From: DASZHJ01 sp035581425 | GTDB lineage: Bacteria; Pseudomonadota; Alphaproteobacteria; ATCC43930; CGMCC-115725 | Assembly: GCA_035581425.1 (NCBI GenBank) | Contig: DATJVP010000123.1 | Coordinates: forward strand, 25,026-89,025 | Direction: 5' to 3' | Length of the DNA stretch: 64,000 bases | Part shown: one piece after another, positions 25,863 through 33,468 of the stretch | How the letters are laid out: each line of letters begins with the position of its first letter | Numbering within the stretch: position 1 is the first letter of the stretch | The notes under the pieces: model-generated | Databases searched by the model: none | What the model was told of the DNA's origin: nothing | Seen by the model: only the letters and a program-made list of their open reading frames with translations | Translations under genes and position numbers: made by a program

Positions 25863-26861
25863 ATGTCGAAGTTGAGGACGCCCTACCTGCTGTTCCTTGG
25901 CGACGCGCACGATGCGCTCGCCGCCAAGACCGCCGCCGGCGTCGCGCATTGGCGGCCGGAATGGTGTCTCGGGCAATTGCGTCTTCCCGGCTGCAAGGCC
26001 GACCTGCATCTCAAGGATATGACGGTCGAGGCGGCTGCCGATGCCGGCTGCAAGACGGTGGTGGTCGGCGTCGCGAACCGCGGCGGCGTCATCAACGAGA
26101 ACTGGATCCCCGTGCTGACGCGGGCGCTCGAGCTCGGCCTCGATCTCGCGAGCGGTCTTCATGTGCGCCTCTCGGAGGTCCCGGCGCTCCGCGCCGCAGC
26201 GGAGCGGCACGGCCGTCTCCTCGCGGACGTGCGGCATCCGACGCGCGGCTTCGAGGTCGCGAACGGCAAGCGCCGCTCGGGGAAGCGCCTCCTCACGGTT
26301 GGGACGGACTGCTCGATCGGCAAGATGTTCACGGCCCTGGCGCTCGAGAAGGAGATGCACCGGCGCGGCATGAAGGCCGACTTTCGCGCGACCGGGCAGA
26401 CCGGAATTCTGATCGCAGGCGACGGCGTCTCGATCGACGCCGTGGTCTCGGATTTCGTCTCGGGTGCGGTCGAGTGGCTCTCGCCCGCCAATGCCGACGA
26501 TCACTGGGACCTGATCGAGGGCCAGGGCTCGCTCTTCCACGCCTCCTATGCCGGGGTGAGTCTGGGTCTCCTGCATGGCGCGCAACCGCAGGCGCTCGTC
26601 ATGTGCCACGAGCCCACGCGCACGCACATGCGGGGCCTGCCGCACTACCCCCTGCCGAGCCTCCGCGATTGCATCGAGGCCAATCTGCGCGCGGCGCGGC
26701 TCACCTGTCCGGCGGTCGGCTGCGTCGGGATCGCGATCAACACCTCGGCACTCGACGCCTCCGCCGCAGACAGCGTCTTGAAGCAGACCGCCGACTCGTT
26801 CGGCCTTCCCTGCGTCGATCCCGTGCGCACGGGCGTGGCGGCGATCGTCGACAGGCTCTGA
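25863..26861 (+). CDS. dgcN: D-glutamate N-acetyltransferase, DUF1611 family
   Basis: A 332-residue P-loop-fold protein of the DUF1611 group, characterised in marine Proteobacteria as DgcN. DgcN acetylates D-glutamate, and DgcA then racemises the product to the L form. Landmarks are TVGTDCSIGKMFTALAL (Walker-A-like), FRATGQTGILIAG and IEGQGSLFHASYAGVSLGLLHG. ATG 25863 starts MSKLRTPYLLFLG; the frame is open further upstream but unlike the family. The stop is 8 bases before the dgcA GTG, a tight operon. Confidence 0.88.
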   Translation: MSKLRTPYLLFLGDAHDALAAKTAAGVAHWRPEWCLGQLRLPGCKADLHLKDMTVEAAADAGCKTVVVGVANRGGVINENWIPVLTRALELGLDLASGLHVRLSEVPALRAAAERHGRLLADVRHPTRGFEVANGKRRSGKRLLTVGTDCSIGKMFTALALEKEMHRRGMKADFRATGQTGILIAGDGVSIDAVVSDFVSGAVEWLSPANADDHWDLIEGQGSLFHASYAGVSLGLLHGAQPQALVMCHEPTRTHMRGLPHYPLPSLRDCIEANLRAARLTCPAVGCVGIAINTSALDASAADSVLKQTADSFGLPCVDPVRTGVAAIVDRL

Positions 26862-26869
26862 GCGCTCCC

Positions 26870-27850
26870 GTGCGCCGACTCACGGTCCGCCAGGAGTCCT
26901 TTCCGCTCGCTCAAGCCTTCACGATCTCGCGCGGCAGCCGCACGAGCGCGGAAGTCGTGACCGCGGAGATCGGTGAGGGCTCGCATCGCGGGCGCGGCGA
27001 GGGCGTTCCCTATGCGCGTTACGGCGAGACCGTCGCGGGCGTCGTCGCGGCGTTGGAGGCGATGGCGCCTCGCATCGTGGAAGGGCTCGACCGGGCGGCG
27101 CTGCAAGGGGAGATGCAGGCGGGCGCCGCGCGGAACGCGCTCGATGCCGCACTCTGGGATCTCGAGGCGAAGATCTCGGGGAAACCTGTCGCGCGGCTCG
27201 CAGGTCTCGATCCTCCAGGCCCGGTAACGACAGCCTATACGCTGAGCCTCGACCTACCGGAGGCGATGGGCCGGGCAGCCGCCGAGCACGCGACGCGGCC
27301 GCTCCTCAAGCTCAAGCTCACCGGCGAGGGCGATCTCGAGCGCGTGCGTGCCGTGCGGACCGCGGCGCCGAACGCGCGGCTCATCGTCGATGCCAACGAG
27401 GCCTGGAGCGCCGAGCAGTTCGAGCGCTATGCCCCCGTGCTCGCGGAGCTCGGCGTCGCGCTCATCGAGCAGCCGCTTCCCGCCGGCCGCGACGAGGCAC
27501 TCGCGAGCCTTCCGCACCCGGTACCGGTCTGCGCAGACGAGAGTTGCCACACAACCGATGACCTTCCGCCTCTCGTTGGGCGCTACGAAGTCGTCAACGT
27601 GAAACTGGACAAGACAGGCGGGCTCACGGAGGCGCTGGCGCTCGCGTCGGCGGCGCGCACCCAGGGCTTTGGCCTCATGGTGGGCTGCATGGTCGGGACC
27701 TCGCTCGCGATGGCTCCTGCGATTCTGGTGGCGCAAGGTGCGGAGTTTGTCGATCTCGACGCACCTCTTTTGCTCGCACGCGACCGCCAACCCGGGCTCC
27801 GCTACGAAGGAAGCGTGCTTTTCCCGGCGAAACCAACGCTCTGGGGTTGA
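26870..27850 (+). CDS. dgcA: N-acetyl-D-glutamate racemase, enolase superfamily
   Basis: A 326-residue muconate-lactonising/dipeptide-epimerase-type enzyme. Active-site elements are KLKL (KxK base), VDANEAW, IEQPLP, CADES and VKLDKTGG, which give the two acid-base lysines and three metal carboxylates of racemases. The GTG at 26870 is 8 bases after dgcN. By the described pathway it interconverts N-acetyl-D- and N-acetyl-L-glutamate. If assignment through dgcN failed, an L-Ala-D/L-Glu dipeptide epimerase would be the alternative. No dedicated deacetylase or regulator is beside it. Confidence 0.87.
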   Translation: MRRLTVRQESFPLAQAFTISRGSRTSAEVVTAEIGEGSHRGRGEGVPYARYGETVAGVVAALEAMAPRIVEGLDRAALQGEMQAGAARNALDAALWDLEAKISGKPVARLAGLDPPGPVTTAYTLSLDLPEAMGRAAAEHATRPLLKLKLTGEGDLERVRAVRTAAPNARLIVDANEAWSAEQFERYAPVLAELGVALIEQPLPAGRDEALASLPHPVPVCADESCHTTDDLPPLVGRYEVVNVKLDKTGGLTEALALASAARTQGFGLMVGCMVGTSLAMAPAILVAQGAEFVDLDAPLLLARDRQPGLRYEGSVLFPAKPTLWG

Positions 27851-27959
27851 TTCTTCAAGTTCCCCCATTACGTTTCGCACTGCGATATCAAGGGCTTTGG
27901 AAAACCAGAGTGGCAAAATTGTCACGGCCCCAATTCCTGTGCAAAACCGCAACTTTGGA

Positions 27960-27988
27960 CTTGCCAGGGGGAGACCCGATATCCATAT
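27960..27988 (+). promoter_or_regulatory. Promoter of the alpha-r8-like small RNA
   Basis: A -35 of CTTGCC (27960-27965) and a -10 of CCATAT (27983-27988), 17 bases apart, each differ at one position from the alphaproteobacterial housekeeping consensus CTTGAC-N17-CTATAT. Transcription should begin near 27995-27997, just before the first hairpin of the RNA. Confidence 0.65.
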
Positions 27989-27995
27989 TGTGCAG

Positions 27996-28081
27996 TGCGG
28001 CATGGACGTTGTCCTGCCGTACGTCTTCTAGGCGTTTCCTCCCTAAACTTGGGCCGTGCGCAAGCGCGGCCCTCTTTTTTT
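27996..28081 (+). ncRNA. mmgR: Trans-acting small RNA of the alpha-r8 (MmgR) type
   Basis: An RNA of about 86 bases in three parts. A 5' hairpin pairs CGGCA/TGCCG and GGAC/GTCC with a one-base bulge (27998-28019). An unpaired stretch (28020-28050) contains the decamer TTTCCTCCCT at 28035-28044. A Rho-independent terminator ends it (28051-28081). This order and the exposed UUUCCUCCCU decamer are the defining traits of the alpha-r8 family, whose Sinorhizobium member MmgR limits polyhydroxybutyrate accumulation. The decamer can pair with Shine-Dalgarno regions of target mRNAs. The 5' end is inferred from the promoter. Confidence 0.8.
28051..28081 (+). terminator. Rho-independent terminator of the small RNA
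   Basis: A nine-pair stem, GGGCCGTGC with GCGCGGCCC (one G-U pair), is closed by GCAA and followed by TCTTTTTTT. It faces the plus strand and ends just before the stop of the convergent phhA gene. Confidence 0.88.
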
Positions 28082-28087
28082 GTCGGC

Positions 28088-28936
28088 TCAGCCCGGACTG
28101 CCGCGGTGGAGCACTCGGTCCCCGGCCTCGATCTGGCTGGGCTGCAGATCCCGCAAACGCTGGAGCGCCCGGTAATAGGGGGTGAAGTCCGGCCGCGTTG
28201 CCTCGAAGAGTTCCTCGAAGCCGCGGATCACGAAATAGGTCTCCTGGAAATCGTCGATGCGGTAGCGCGTCCGCATGATCCGCAGGAGATCGAAGCCCAA
28301 CCGGTTGGGACGCGGGTCCTCCAGGCAATAGACGGATTCGCCCTTGGACGAGACGATGCCGGAGCCATAGATGCGCATTCCGGCCGTGGTCTCGATGAGG
28401 CCGAACTCGACGGTGTACCAATAGAGGCGCGCCAATCGCTCGAGCGCACCGAGGCGCAGCGCCTTGAGGCCGCCCTCGCCGTAGGCCTGCATGTAATCCG
28501 CGAAGACCGGATTTGTCAGCATGGGCACGTGACCGAAGAGGTCGTGGAAAACGTCAGGCTCCTGCAAATAGTCGAGCTGATCGCGGCGGCGGATGAAGCA
28601 GGTCGAGGGAAAGCGGCGGTTTGCGAGATGCTCGAAGAAGATCGCATCCGGGACGAGCCCCGGCACCGCGACGATCGACCAGCGCGTCCGCCGCTCGAGC
28701 ACGGAGTTCAGCATGCGAAAGTCCGGAATCGCGTCGGCGGCGACGCCGAGCGCCGCAACGCCCGCGAGAAACTCGTCGCAGGCGCGGCCCCTGAGGAGCG
28801 TCTCCTGGCGGCGGAACAGCGTCCGCCAGATCGCGTGCTCCTCCGCGTTATAGGCGCTCCAATCCTGGTCGATCGTGAAATCCGCACGGGAGGACCGGCC
28901 GCGGTGCCGAGTCTCCGCTGATTCGTCCGGTGTCAT
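28088..28936 (-). CDS. phhA: Phenylalanine 4-monooxygenase
   Basis: A 282-residue tetrahydropterin-dependent, iron-containing aromatic amino acid hydroxylase that turns phenylalanine into tyrosine. The iron ligands are the two histidines of FHDLFGHVP and the glutamate in YWYTVEFGL; the N-terminal regulatory domain of animal enzymes is absent, as usual in bacteria. The pterin dehydratase gene phhB is not adjacent. The gene is a single unit 30 bases upstream of the acetyltransferase gene's 3' end. Confidence 0.94.
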   Translation of the reverse strand: MTPDESAETRHRGRSSRADFTIDQDWSAYNAEEHAIWRTLFRRQETLLRGRACDEFLAGVAALGVAADAIPDFRMLNSVLERRTRWSIVAVPGLVPDAIFFEHLANRRFPSTCFIRRRDQLDYLQEPDVFHDLFGHVPMLTNPVFADYMQAYGEGGLKALRLGALERLARLYWYTVEFGLIETTAGMRIYGSGIVSSKGESVYCLEDPRPNRLGFDLLRIMRTRYRIDDFQETYFVIRGFEELFEATRPDFTPYYRALQRLRDLQPSQIEAGDRVLHRGSPG

Positions 28937-28966
28937 GGAAATGACGTTGGCTGCGGAAACGCGGAT

Positions 28967-29521
28967 TCAAGGCACGCGGGGGCGCCGATGCTCCTCGGGC
29001 CGTCCTGCGTCGCCCCCGCCGAGTGGGCGCTGCATGAGGACGCAATCGATCCATCGTCCGCGCTTATAGCCGACCGAGCGCAGCACGCCCGCGCGGGCGA
29101 AGCCCAGCGCTGCGTGCAGGCCGATGGAGGCGTCATTGCCGGTGTCACCGATGACCGCAATCATCTGGCGATAGCCAAGTGCGGTGCAGCGCTCGATGAG
29201 CGCGGCCAGAAGCGCGCGGCCAATGCCGCCGCGGGCTTGCTCGGGCGCGACATAGATCGAGTTCTCCAGCGTGAAGCGATAGGCCGAGCGCGTGCGGTAA
29301 GGCGAGGCATAGGCATAGCCCAGGACCGCCCCCGCGGCGTCCTCGGCGACCAGATAGGGGAGGCCTTTCGCGAGGATCTCCTGGCGCCGGCGCTCGAGCT
29401 CCTGGGCATCCGGCGCCTCCTCCTCGAAGGAGCCGAAGCCATGACGGACGTGATGAGCGTATATGGCCGCGATCGCAGCCATGTCGGAGGGGCGGGAGTC
29501 GCGAACCGCGACTGCGATCAT
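28967..29521 (-). CDS. GNAT N-acetyltransferase, phosphinothricin acetyltransferase-like
   Basis: A 184-residue GNAT-fold enzyme of the Pat/Bar-like group (COG1247). The acetyl-CoA-binding segment ARGGIGRALL and the NDASIGLHAALGFARAGVLRSVGYK block are diagnostic. Members acetylate phosphinothricin, methionine sulfoximine or methionine derivatives. The start overlaps the stop of the upstream amidohydrolase gene by 4 bases (ATGA), showing translational coupling. The link with a formylglutamate-type hydrolase suggests amino acid derivatives as substrates. Confidence 0.86.
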   Translation of the reverse strand: MIAVAVRDSRPSDMAAIAAIYAHHVRHGFGSFEEEAPDAQELERRRQEILAKGLPYLVAEDAAGAVLGYAYASPYRTRSAYRFTLENSIYVAPEQARGGIGRALLAALIERCTALGYRQMIAVIGDTGNDASIGLHAALGFARAGVLRSVGYKRGRWIDCVLMQRPLGGGDAGRPEEHRRPRVP

Positions 29522-30408
29522 GCCGCCTTGAGCTGACGCGGCTCGAGCGCGGTCAGGGCCGCGAGCACGTCGCGCATGTCGGCCGCGAGCTGGCGCAGGA
29601 AGGGCTTCCGCTCCATGCTGCGCTCGTCCATGTAGAGCGCGCGATTGAGCTCGATCTGGAGGCAGTGCCGGCCGCTCTGCGGCGCGCCGTAATGGACAGT
29701 GGTGAAGCCGCCGGCATAGGGCGCGTTCCGCGCGACGCGATAGCCCTTGGCCGCGAGTACCCGCTGCGCGGTCTCCGTCACCGCGGGGTGACAAGCGGTT
29801 CCGTGGCAGTCCCCGAGCACGATGTCGATGCCGCTCCGCCGGAATTCGCGCTCGCCCGGCCCGGCGGTCGAGGGCATGGAATGGCAGTCCACCAGGAGAT
29901 AGCCTCCGAAGCGCTCGCGGGTCGCCGTCAGGAGCTGACGCAGCGCCTGATGATAGGGCCGATAGAGCCTCTCGATCCGCTGTAGCGCGTCGGCGACGGA
30001 GAGCTTCCGCGCGTAGATCTCGTCGCCGGTTGCGACGACGCGCGCGATGGTGCCGAGTCCGACTTGGACGCGGGGCGAGCGGCTGTTGACGTAGTCCGGC
30101 AGCGCGTCCTCGAACATCAGGGGATCGAGCTCGAAAGGCTCGCGGTTGGGATCGAGATAGGCGCGCGGGAAGCGCGCGCTGAGGAGCGGCGCGCCGAGCT
30201 CGAGGCACCCCCCGAAAATCTCGTCGACGAAGCTGTCCTCGGAGCGGCGAAGCGTCAGGGGGTCGAGGCGGGAGGCCGCCAGGAACTCCGCCGGGTACTC
30301 GCTGCCGCTATGGGGCGAGGCGCAGACGAGGGGTGCCTGCTGCTCCGCGGGTGCGGCCACCGCAATCGGCGGCTCGACCGCCGCACTCGTCTCGAATCGC
30401 CCTTCCAT
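29518..30408 (-). CDS. N-formylglutamate amidohydrolase family protein
   Basis: A 296-residue zinc hydrolase of the HutG-type FGase family (COG3741). The signature ASPHSGSEYP and the YLLVDCHSMPS block carry metal-binding residues. It releases formate from N-formylglutamate in histidine breakdown or acts on related N-acyl amino acids; no hut genes are next to it. It is the first gene of a two-gene operon with the coupled GNAT gene. The N-terminal 25 residues are alanine-rich and probably flexible. Confidence 0.87.
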   Translation of the reverse strand: MEGRFETSAAVEPPIAVAAPAEQQAPLVCASPHSGSEYPAEFLAASRLDPLTLRRSEDSFVDEIFGGCLELGAPLLSARFPRAYLDPNREPFELDPLMFEDALPDYVNSRSPRVQVGLGTIARVVATGDEIYARKLSVADALQRIERLYRPYHQALRQLLTATRERFGGYLLVDCHSMPSTAGPGEREFRRSGIDIVLGDCHGTACHPAVTETAQRVLAAKGYRVARNAPYAGGFTTVHYGAPQSGRHCLQIELNRALYMDERSMERKPFLRQLAADMRDVLAALTALEPRQLKAA

Positions 30409-30534
30409 GGCAAGGAGATTACGGGGAAGCGACGGCGCCTGTCACGAGCCCTGTTGCCGTGTATGCGAGCATTAACTTTCTGTTTGTGCTTTTCGGGGTA
30501 TGGCTCGGGCGGCCTCGAAGGGCTACGCATAACC

Positions 30535-30894
30535 ATGGCGCGCATCTTGCTGGCGGAGGACGACGACAACCTCCGGCGATTCCTCGGCCGCGGCCTCGTG
30601 CGCGCTGGCCACACCGTGCTTTCTGCCGCCGACGGAGAGCAGGCGCTTGCCCTCGTCCTCGCGGAGCCCATCGACCTCCTACTGGCAGACGTGGTGATGC
30701 CCGGCCTGGACGGCATCGAGCTCGCGCGCCGCGCGAGCGAGCGCTGGCCAAATCTCCGCGTCATGTTCATCACGGGTTTCGCCGCGGTTGCGCTCCGCGA
30801 GCGCGAGATCGGCCGCCGCGCCGCCAAGGTCCTCGCCAAGCCATTCCACCTCCGCCAGCTCGTCGAGGAAGTCGACCGCATCCTCGCGGCGTGA
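30535..30894 (+). CDS. cpdR: Cell-cycle response regulator CpdR
   Basis: A 119-residue single-domain receiver. The acidic pocket is EDDD at 8-11, the phospho-acceptor is Asp52 in LLLADVVMPG, and the KPFHLRQLV end is nearly the Caulobacter CpdR sequence. Unphosphorylated CpdR brings ClpXP to the cell pole for degradation of CtrA and other substrates; the CckA-ChpT phosphorelay inactivates it. The ATG at 30535 gives MARILLAEDD, as in orthologues. It is a single gene upstream of tRNA-Val. Confidence 0.92.
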   Translation: MARILLAEDDDNLRRFLGRGLVRAGHTVLSAADGEQALALVLAEPIDLLLADVVMPGLDGIELARRASERWPNLRVMFITGFAAVALREREIGRRAAKVLAKPFHLRQLVEEVDRILAA

Positions 30895-30906
30895 AGGGCG
30901 CTCAGG

Positions 30907-30935
30907 CTTGCCAGTCCCGGCAATTTGCGTTACAT
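30907..30935 (+). promoter_or_regulatory. Promoter of tRNA-Val
   Basis: CTTGCC (30907-30912) and TTACAT (30930-30935) are 17 bases apart and match the alphaproteobacterial CTTGAC/CTATAT pattern at 5 and 4 positions. Transcription would start 8-10 bases ahead of the tRNA. Confidence 0.5.
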
Positions 30936-30950
30936 CGCCGTTCCCTTCGG

Positions 30951-31025
30951 GGGCACGTAGCTCAGCGGGAGAGCACCGCCTTGACATGGCGGGGGTCACA
31001 GGTTCAATCCCTGTCGTGCCCACCA
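30951..31025 (+). tRNA. tRNA-Val (anticodon GAC)
   Basis: A 75-base cloverleaf. The acceptor GGGCACG/CGTGCCC, D stem GCTC/GAGC, anticodon stem CCGCC/GGCGG with loop TTGACAT, and T stem ACAGG/CCTGT with loop TTCAATC all pair. The CCA end is encoded (31023-31025). It reads GUC and GUU valine codons. A small foreign-looking islet begins directly downstream. Confidence 0.97.
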
Positions 31026-31094
31026 TTTTCCGAGCGCGCTCCACTCTCAGATGTCGTCATGCCCGGGCTTGTCCCACGAAGGGGCGGGACAATG

Positions 31095-31129
31095 CGCCGT
31101 GCGCCCTCCGACGCGCTCCCTTCGGTCGC
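31095..31129 (-). repeat. Inverted repeat copy 1 (left of islet)
   Basis: Read on the minus strand this begins GCGACCGAAGGGAGCGCGTC and continues with GGAGGGCGCACGGCG. About 29 of 33 positions match the plus-strand copy at 33379-33412, so inverted copies bracket the synthetase gene. The surrounding sequence (GCCCGGGCTTGTCCC and TCATCCTGAGC types) resembles dispersed intergenic repeats of alphaproteobacterial genomes. Confidence 0.6.
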
Positions 31130-31136
31130 TTGCTCA

Positions 31137-31383
31137 GGATGAGGAGTTTTCCTGCCGGAATGTCCTGGGTCATGGACCCATAATGCCTGGGCCAGAGGCG
31201 GACGGCGGCGAGCTTGAGCATGCCGAGGAAGTTGGAGGCGTGCTTTTCATAACGCGTGGCGACACGGCGGCAATGCTTGATCCTGTTGAAGAACCGCTCG
31301 ATGCGATTTCGTTCTCGGTAGAGCGCGGCGCGGCGCGATCCCCTATTGAGCTTTTTCTCGAGGGCGGTTCTACGCTCTAGGGC
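31137..31383 (-). pseudogene. IS5-family transposase C-terminal remnant
   Basis: The minus strand encodes, in one open frame, RTALEKKLNRG, then YRERNRIERFFNRIKHCRR, then VATRYEKHASNFLGMLKLA. This is the DDE-domain end of an IS5-type (IS427-like) transposase including the YRERNRIER glutamate motif. The N-terminal two thirds and terminal inverted repeats are missing, so it cannot move. Confidence 0.8.
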
Positions 31384-31578
31384 TATTAAGCGGCGATGCG
31401 AGCGATGGCACCCAAATTGACTGTTGGTGGCGTCTATCCAAGCGAAGCTCGGTTGGGATTGTCGGTTGCGAGCTTGCGACTGCTTTTCAAGATTTGGCCG
31501 GTTCGCTATATAGATTTGCGATCTATCGCGTCTTTCAAGGAAGCGACGTCGCTTTCCGAGTAGATTGTGCTCTCGTCA

Positions 31579-33033
31579 ATGACTCCCGACTATATTGCAT
31601 TTCACGCGGCCGAGCGGCCGAACGCCGTCGCTGTCATCGACAGTGGCCGCGAGGTCACATACCGCGAGTTCGACCGCCATATCGCGAACGTCGCCGCCGG
31701 CTTGCGGGAGTTCGGTCTGCCTCGCGGGGGAATTGCGGCGATCGAGTGCGAGGATCTCTACGCGCATTGGCTGCTGCTGCTCGCGTTCGAGCGGTTGGGT
31801 GTCGGTACTGCCTCGCTCGGTCCGAATGGCGCTGAAAGGTACGGTCAGTTCTTTCCGCTCTTCGACTTCATCGTCTCGCAGCACCCACCGGCTGGGGAGT
31901 TATTGCGACGCCACCATACGATTACCGCCGCCTGGATCAAATCTCTCCTCTCTGCAGACAACGAGCGCATGCCGGGTGAGATCGTGCAAGCGGACGAAGA
32001 TCGGCTGCGTATCGGCTTCACTTCGGGCACGACCGGTGCTCTGAAGGCAGTCGCGTACTCCCGGCGCGCGTTCGAAGGCCACATCAATAAATGGGTCTGG
32101 CGCTGCGGTCTATCATCGGAGGCACGGTATCTCATTACGATACCGTTCACCGTCGAGGGCGCTTACCATCATGCCACGGCGTGCATTCGCGCGGGTGGGA
32201 CGGCCGTTCTCGAAAGTTCGAGTGAGGATGTTGGCGAACTGCTGACGCGTCATGGGATCTCCCAGGTCACGCTATTCCCGCTTCAGCTTAAGCGCATCCT
32301 CGATCGGCTGCCGTCCGATTACATAAAGCCGAGAAGCCTGACCATTACGACCTTAGGCAGTGCCCTATCCCCCGCGCTCAGAGCGAGAGCCACGACGCGA
32401 TTGGCAAACCAAGTCTACGAAACTTACGGCTGCAATGAGATCGGCTTCGTCTGCTCCACAGCCGGTGATGGTGGTATTCGTGGAGGCGCCATCTTTCCTG
32501 GGGTCCAAGTTGAGATAGTCGATGAGCACGACCGATCCGTCGAGATCGGACAGATCGGCCGAATAAGGCTCAAATCCGATACCATGGTCGGAGGCTACCT
32601 CGGAAATCCTCAGGCTACGAAAGGGATGTTTCGCGACGGCTGGTTTTATCCAGGCGACCTCGGAGCCTTGCGAGCGCCGAGGCGGCTGGCCGTCACCGGA
32701 CGGGAGGATGAACTGCTGAACATTGGTGGCACAAAGGTTCAGGCAACGGAGGTGGAGGCCTATATCGCCGCGCACACGGCCGTCTCCGAGGTCGCCGTTT
32801 GCGCCCTCGTCAATGCTGATGGAGTTGGGGAATTGTGGATCGCGGTCTCGGGTGCCGAGATTACGGACGATATTCTAATGCAGCGGATTTATGATGCGAC
32901 TCGGCATTGGCCTCTCGGATTATTCCACGTGGTCAGGCTCTCGCATATCCCGAGAACCGCGACAGGAAAAATCGAGCGATCGACCCTGCAGAAAACGTTA
33001 GCTGCATCTTCGCCTCGCACTGCACCCGGCTAG
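31579..33033 (+). CDS. AMP-dependent acyl-CoA synthetase/ligase, probably acquired
   Basis: A 484-residue ANL enzyme. The P-loop reads FTSGTTGALKAVAYS, followed by YETYGCNEIG, the WFYPGDLG and TGREDELLNIGG hinge motifs and a C-terminal RTATGKIER lysine, so it looks catalytically complete. It is not related in detail to the PaaK-like pair in this window. The coding sequence is clearly richer in A/T than neighbouring genes and is flanked by a transposase remnant and inverted repeats, which points to horizontal transfer. The ATG at 31579 is used; GTG 31567 is an alternative. The substrate is unknown. Confidence 0.86.
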   Translation: MTPDYIAFHAAERPNAVAVIDSGREVTYREFDRHIANVAAGLREFGLPRGGIAAIECEDLYAHWLLLLAFERLGVGTASLGPNGAERYGQFFPLFDFIVSQHPPAGELLRRHHTITAAWIKSLLSADNERMPGEIVQADEDRLRIGFTSGTTGALKAVAYSRRAFEGHINKWVWRCGLSSEARYLITIPFTVEGAYHHATACIRAGGTAVLESSSEDVGELLTRHGISQVTLFPLQLKRILDRLPSDYIKPRSLTITTLGSALSPALRARATTRLANQVYETYGCNEIGFVCSTAGDGGIRGGAIFPGVQVEIVDEHDRSVEIGQIGRIRLKSDTMVGGYLGNPQATKGMFRDGWFYPGDLGALRAPRRLAVTGREDELLNIGGTKVQATEVEAYIAAHTAVSEVAVCALVNADGVGELWIAVSGAEITDDILMQRIYDATRHWPLGLFHVVRLSHIPRTATGKIERSTLQKTLAASSPRTAPG

Positions 33034-33449
33034 AATTCTGTGTTTGCCACGACGCCGCGGTGCCGCGACAAGGATGGATTGGTCCGCAGTTAAAAGCGGC
33101 TATGCCGCTGATGTGTTGCCATCGCCGCCTTTGACCCGCGGCCGACCTCCGATGAGGCGGAGCCGCGCCTACGTATTCTCGCACCCCCTGACTGGTCCTC
33201 GTCAATTCGGTATCCTGCAATCGGGCTTGTGGTGGGCCAAAAGCAATTCGACCGATTGCGACGGCGGGCGTTCATTGCGCTTCTCGGTGGGGCGGCGGCG
33301 TGGCCGGTGGCCGCGCGGGCGCAGCAAGCAACTGGGATACGACGGGTGGGCGTATTCGTGTATTTCAGGGAAGACGACGCGACGAAGGGAGCGCGTCGAA
33401 GGACGCAGGGCGTGTCCGCAGTCCGGCGCCGCGCGTGCGGAATAAGCGC
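33034..33449. other. Intergenic region with degraded sequence
   Basis: No intact gene between the synthetase and the TPR gene. It contains the start of a broken substrate-binding-protein gene and the second inverted-repeat copy. The remainder shows no recognisable element. Confidence 0.6.
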
Positions 33450-33468
33450 CTACAGCGCCACCCCATAG
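33250..33468 (+). pseudogene. Truncated ABC substrate-binding protein gene
   Basis: The frame reads LRRRAFIALLGGAAAWPVAA then RAQQATGIRRVGVFVYF. This is the twin-arginine signal peptide and first beta strand of an ABC_sub_bind protein like that at 22554. After about 45 residues the homology stops where the inverted repeat begins, and the frame ends soon after in arginine-rich sequence. The natural ATG seems to have become TTG. It overlaps the end of the TPR gene. Confidence 0.75.
33379..33412 (+). repeat. Inverted repeat copy 2 (right of islet)
   Basis: Begins GCGACGAAGGGAGCGCGTCG and continues AAGGACGCAGGGCG. It matches the reverse complement of 31095-31129 at about 29 of 33 positions with one base missing. 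It sits exactly where the binding-protein pseudogene loses homology. Confidence 0.6.

Larger units (their letters stand above)
31026..31578. other. Gene-free stretch with repeat and transposase debris
   Basis: Between tRNA-Val and the acyl-CoA synthetase there is no intact gene. It holds one copy of the inverted repeat, the end of a transposase on the minus strand (31137-31383), and about 190 A/T-richer bases leading to the synthetase start in which no clear promoter was found. Confidence 0.7.

Noticed and set aside
30409..30534. CtrA box upstream of cpdR
   Set aside because: Only one TTAAC half-site is present; the second half at seven-base spacing is missing.
31137..31383. An intact insertion sequence
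   Set aside because: Only the transposase C-terminus is present, without inverted terminal repeats or the catalytic N-terminal part.
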